From AWTP1-13 sp039808585 (GTDB lineage: Bacteria > Pseudomonadota > Alphaproteobacteria > Rhizobiales > Hyphomicrobiaceae): a DNA stretch of 5,746 bases. The stretch is taken from contig JBDHTJ010000242.1 of the NCBI GenBank assembly GCA_039808585.1, forward strand, positions 1 through 5,746, in the 5' to 3' direction. Below the pieces are notes generated by a model. The model saw nothing but the letters and a program-made list of their open reading frames with translations, made no database searches and had not been told where the DNA came from. The translations under genes were made by a program, and so were the position numbers. Below, piece by piece: positions 5,398 through 5,746 of this stretch; the stretch's first letter is position 1; every line of letters begins with the position of its first letter.

Positions 5398-5746
5398 TCA
5401 GCGCGCAGTCCCGCAGGGAAACTCGATCGCGGTGGCGACCGTCCACCAATCGGGCCGCGCCGCCGATATGCGCTGCGCGGCGGCCGCGGCGTCTTCGGCC
5501 CTGGCAAAGAGCGCAAAGCACGTGGGGCCGCTTCCCGACAAGGCCGCGATCTCGACACCCGATTGAGCCTCCAGCGCCCGCTTCACCTGTGCAATCACTG
5601 GTAGCAAGCGGGTTGCCGGAGCCTCGAGATCGTTGCCGACTGCGCGCATCAGCGCAAACAGGTCGGCACGGCAGGAGAGAACGGGCCATGCGGGCGCTTC
5701 AGAGCCTGCCCCCGGAGGAAGCGGAGAAGCGCCCAGCGCCTTGAAC
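5398..5746 (-). CDS. ispE: 4-diphosphocytidyl-2-C-methyl-D-erythritol kinase, C-terminal part
   Basis: This is the partial 3' end of a GHMP-family kinase; the 5' part lies beyond the right edge. IspE phosphorylates CDP-methylerythritol with ATP in the MEP pathway to IPP and DMAPP. The visible 115 residues start in frame at 5745 with FKALGASPLPPG. They then contain a DLFALMRAVGNDLEAPA segment (the ND-LE stretch typical of IspE), a helix with VIAQVKRALEAQSG, and the diagnostic GHMP C-terminal glycine motif AALSGSGPTCFALF, followed by a final strand-helix unit ending CGTAR. The ATG at 5649 is internal and not the real start. The TGA stop (5398-5400) directly abuts the polyprenyl synthase stop, leaving no intergenic space. 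The assignment is good, though only the C-terminal third is visible. Confidence 0.88.
   Translation of the reverse strand, partial: FKALGASPLPPGAGSEAPAWPVLSCRADLFALMRAVGNDLEAPATRLLPVIAQVKRALEAQSGVEIAALSGSGPTCFALFARAEDAAAAAQRISAARPDWWTVATAIEFPCGTAR

Overview
The window looks like a housekeeping segment from a high-GC alphaproteobacterium, most likely in or near Hyphomicrobiales (Rhizobiales). This rests on GC-rich codon use, the gene order, and the two-subunit bacterial glycyl-tRNA synthetase whose alpha subunit carries the LPAYDQCIKASH and ISVTERQSYILRVRELAK signatures. No tRNA, rRNA, CRISPR array, transposase or prophage gene is visible.

Layout, left to right. Positions 1-326 hold no convincing gene. 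They contain a GC-rich element made of two small hairpins in inverted orientation (70-232), like a REP/BIME-type intergenic repeat. Positions 327-4241 are a minus-strand block. Read in the direction of transcription it is a DUF2007 protein, a TrmN6/YfiC-like adenine-N6 methyltransferase (ATGA overlap), a soluble S49 Ser-Lys peptidase, a 69-residue membrane-anchored protein of unknown function, glyQ with its own likely promoter, and a DUF559 Vsr-like nuclease-fold gene. At 4242-4383 lies a divergent intergenic region, followed by a plus-strand long-chain polyprenyl diphosphate synthase (ispB type, probably a TTG start). Its stop codon directly abuts the stop of a convergent, partial ispE that runs off the right edge.

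The genes fall into three themes. The first is translation and RNA (glyQ, the methyltransferase). The second is envelope or protein turnover (S49 peptidase, small membrane protein). The third is isoprenoid synthesis: IspE is a step of the MEP pathway that makes IPP/DMAPP, and the prenyl synthase uses IPP to build the ubiquinone side chain. The two isoprenoid genes face each other tail to tail.

The most unusual feature is an approximately 82-bp near-perfect palindrome (929-1010) sitting in frame inside glyQ. It adds about 28-34 residues to an otherwise highly conserved synthetase subunit. Because it is a palindrome without stops in the relevant frames, it encodes almost the same peptide on either strand. 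This resembles the protein-coding palindromic elements known from Rickettsia (RPE), though I cannot assign it to a named family from sequence alone. The rest is ordinary conserved alphaproteobacterial gene content; I see no new multi-gene system.
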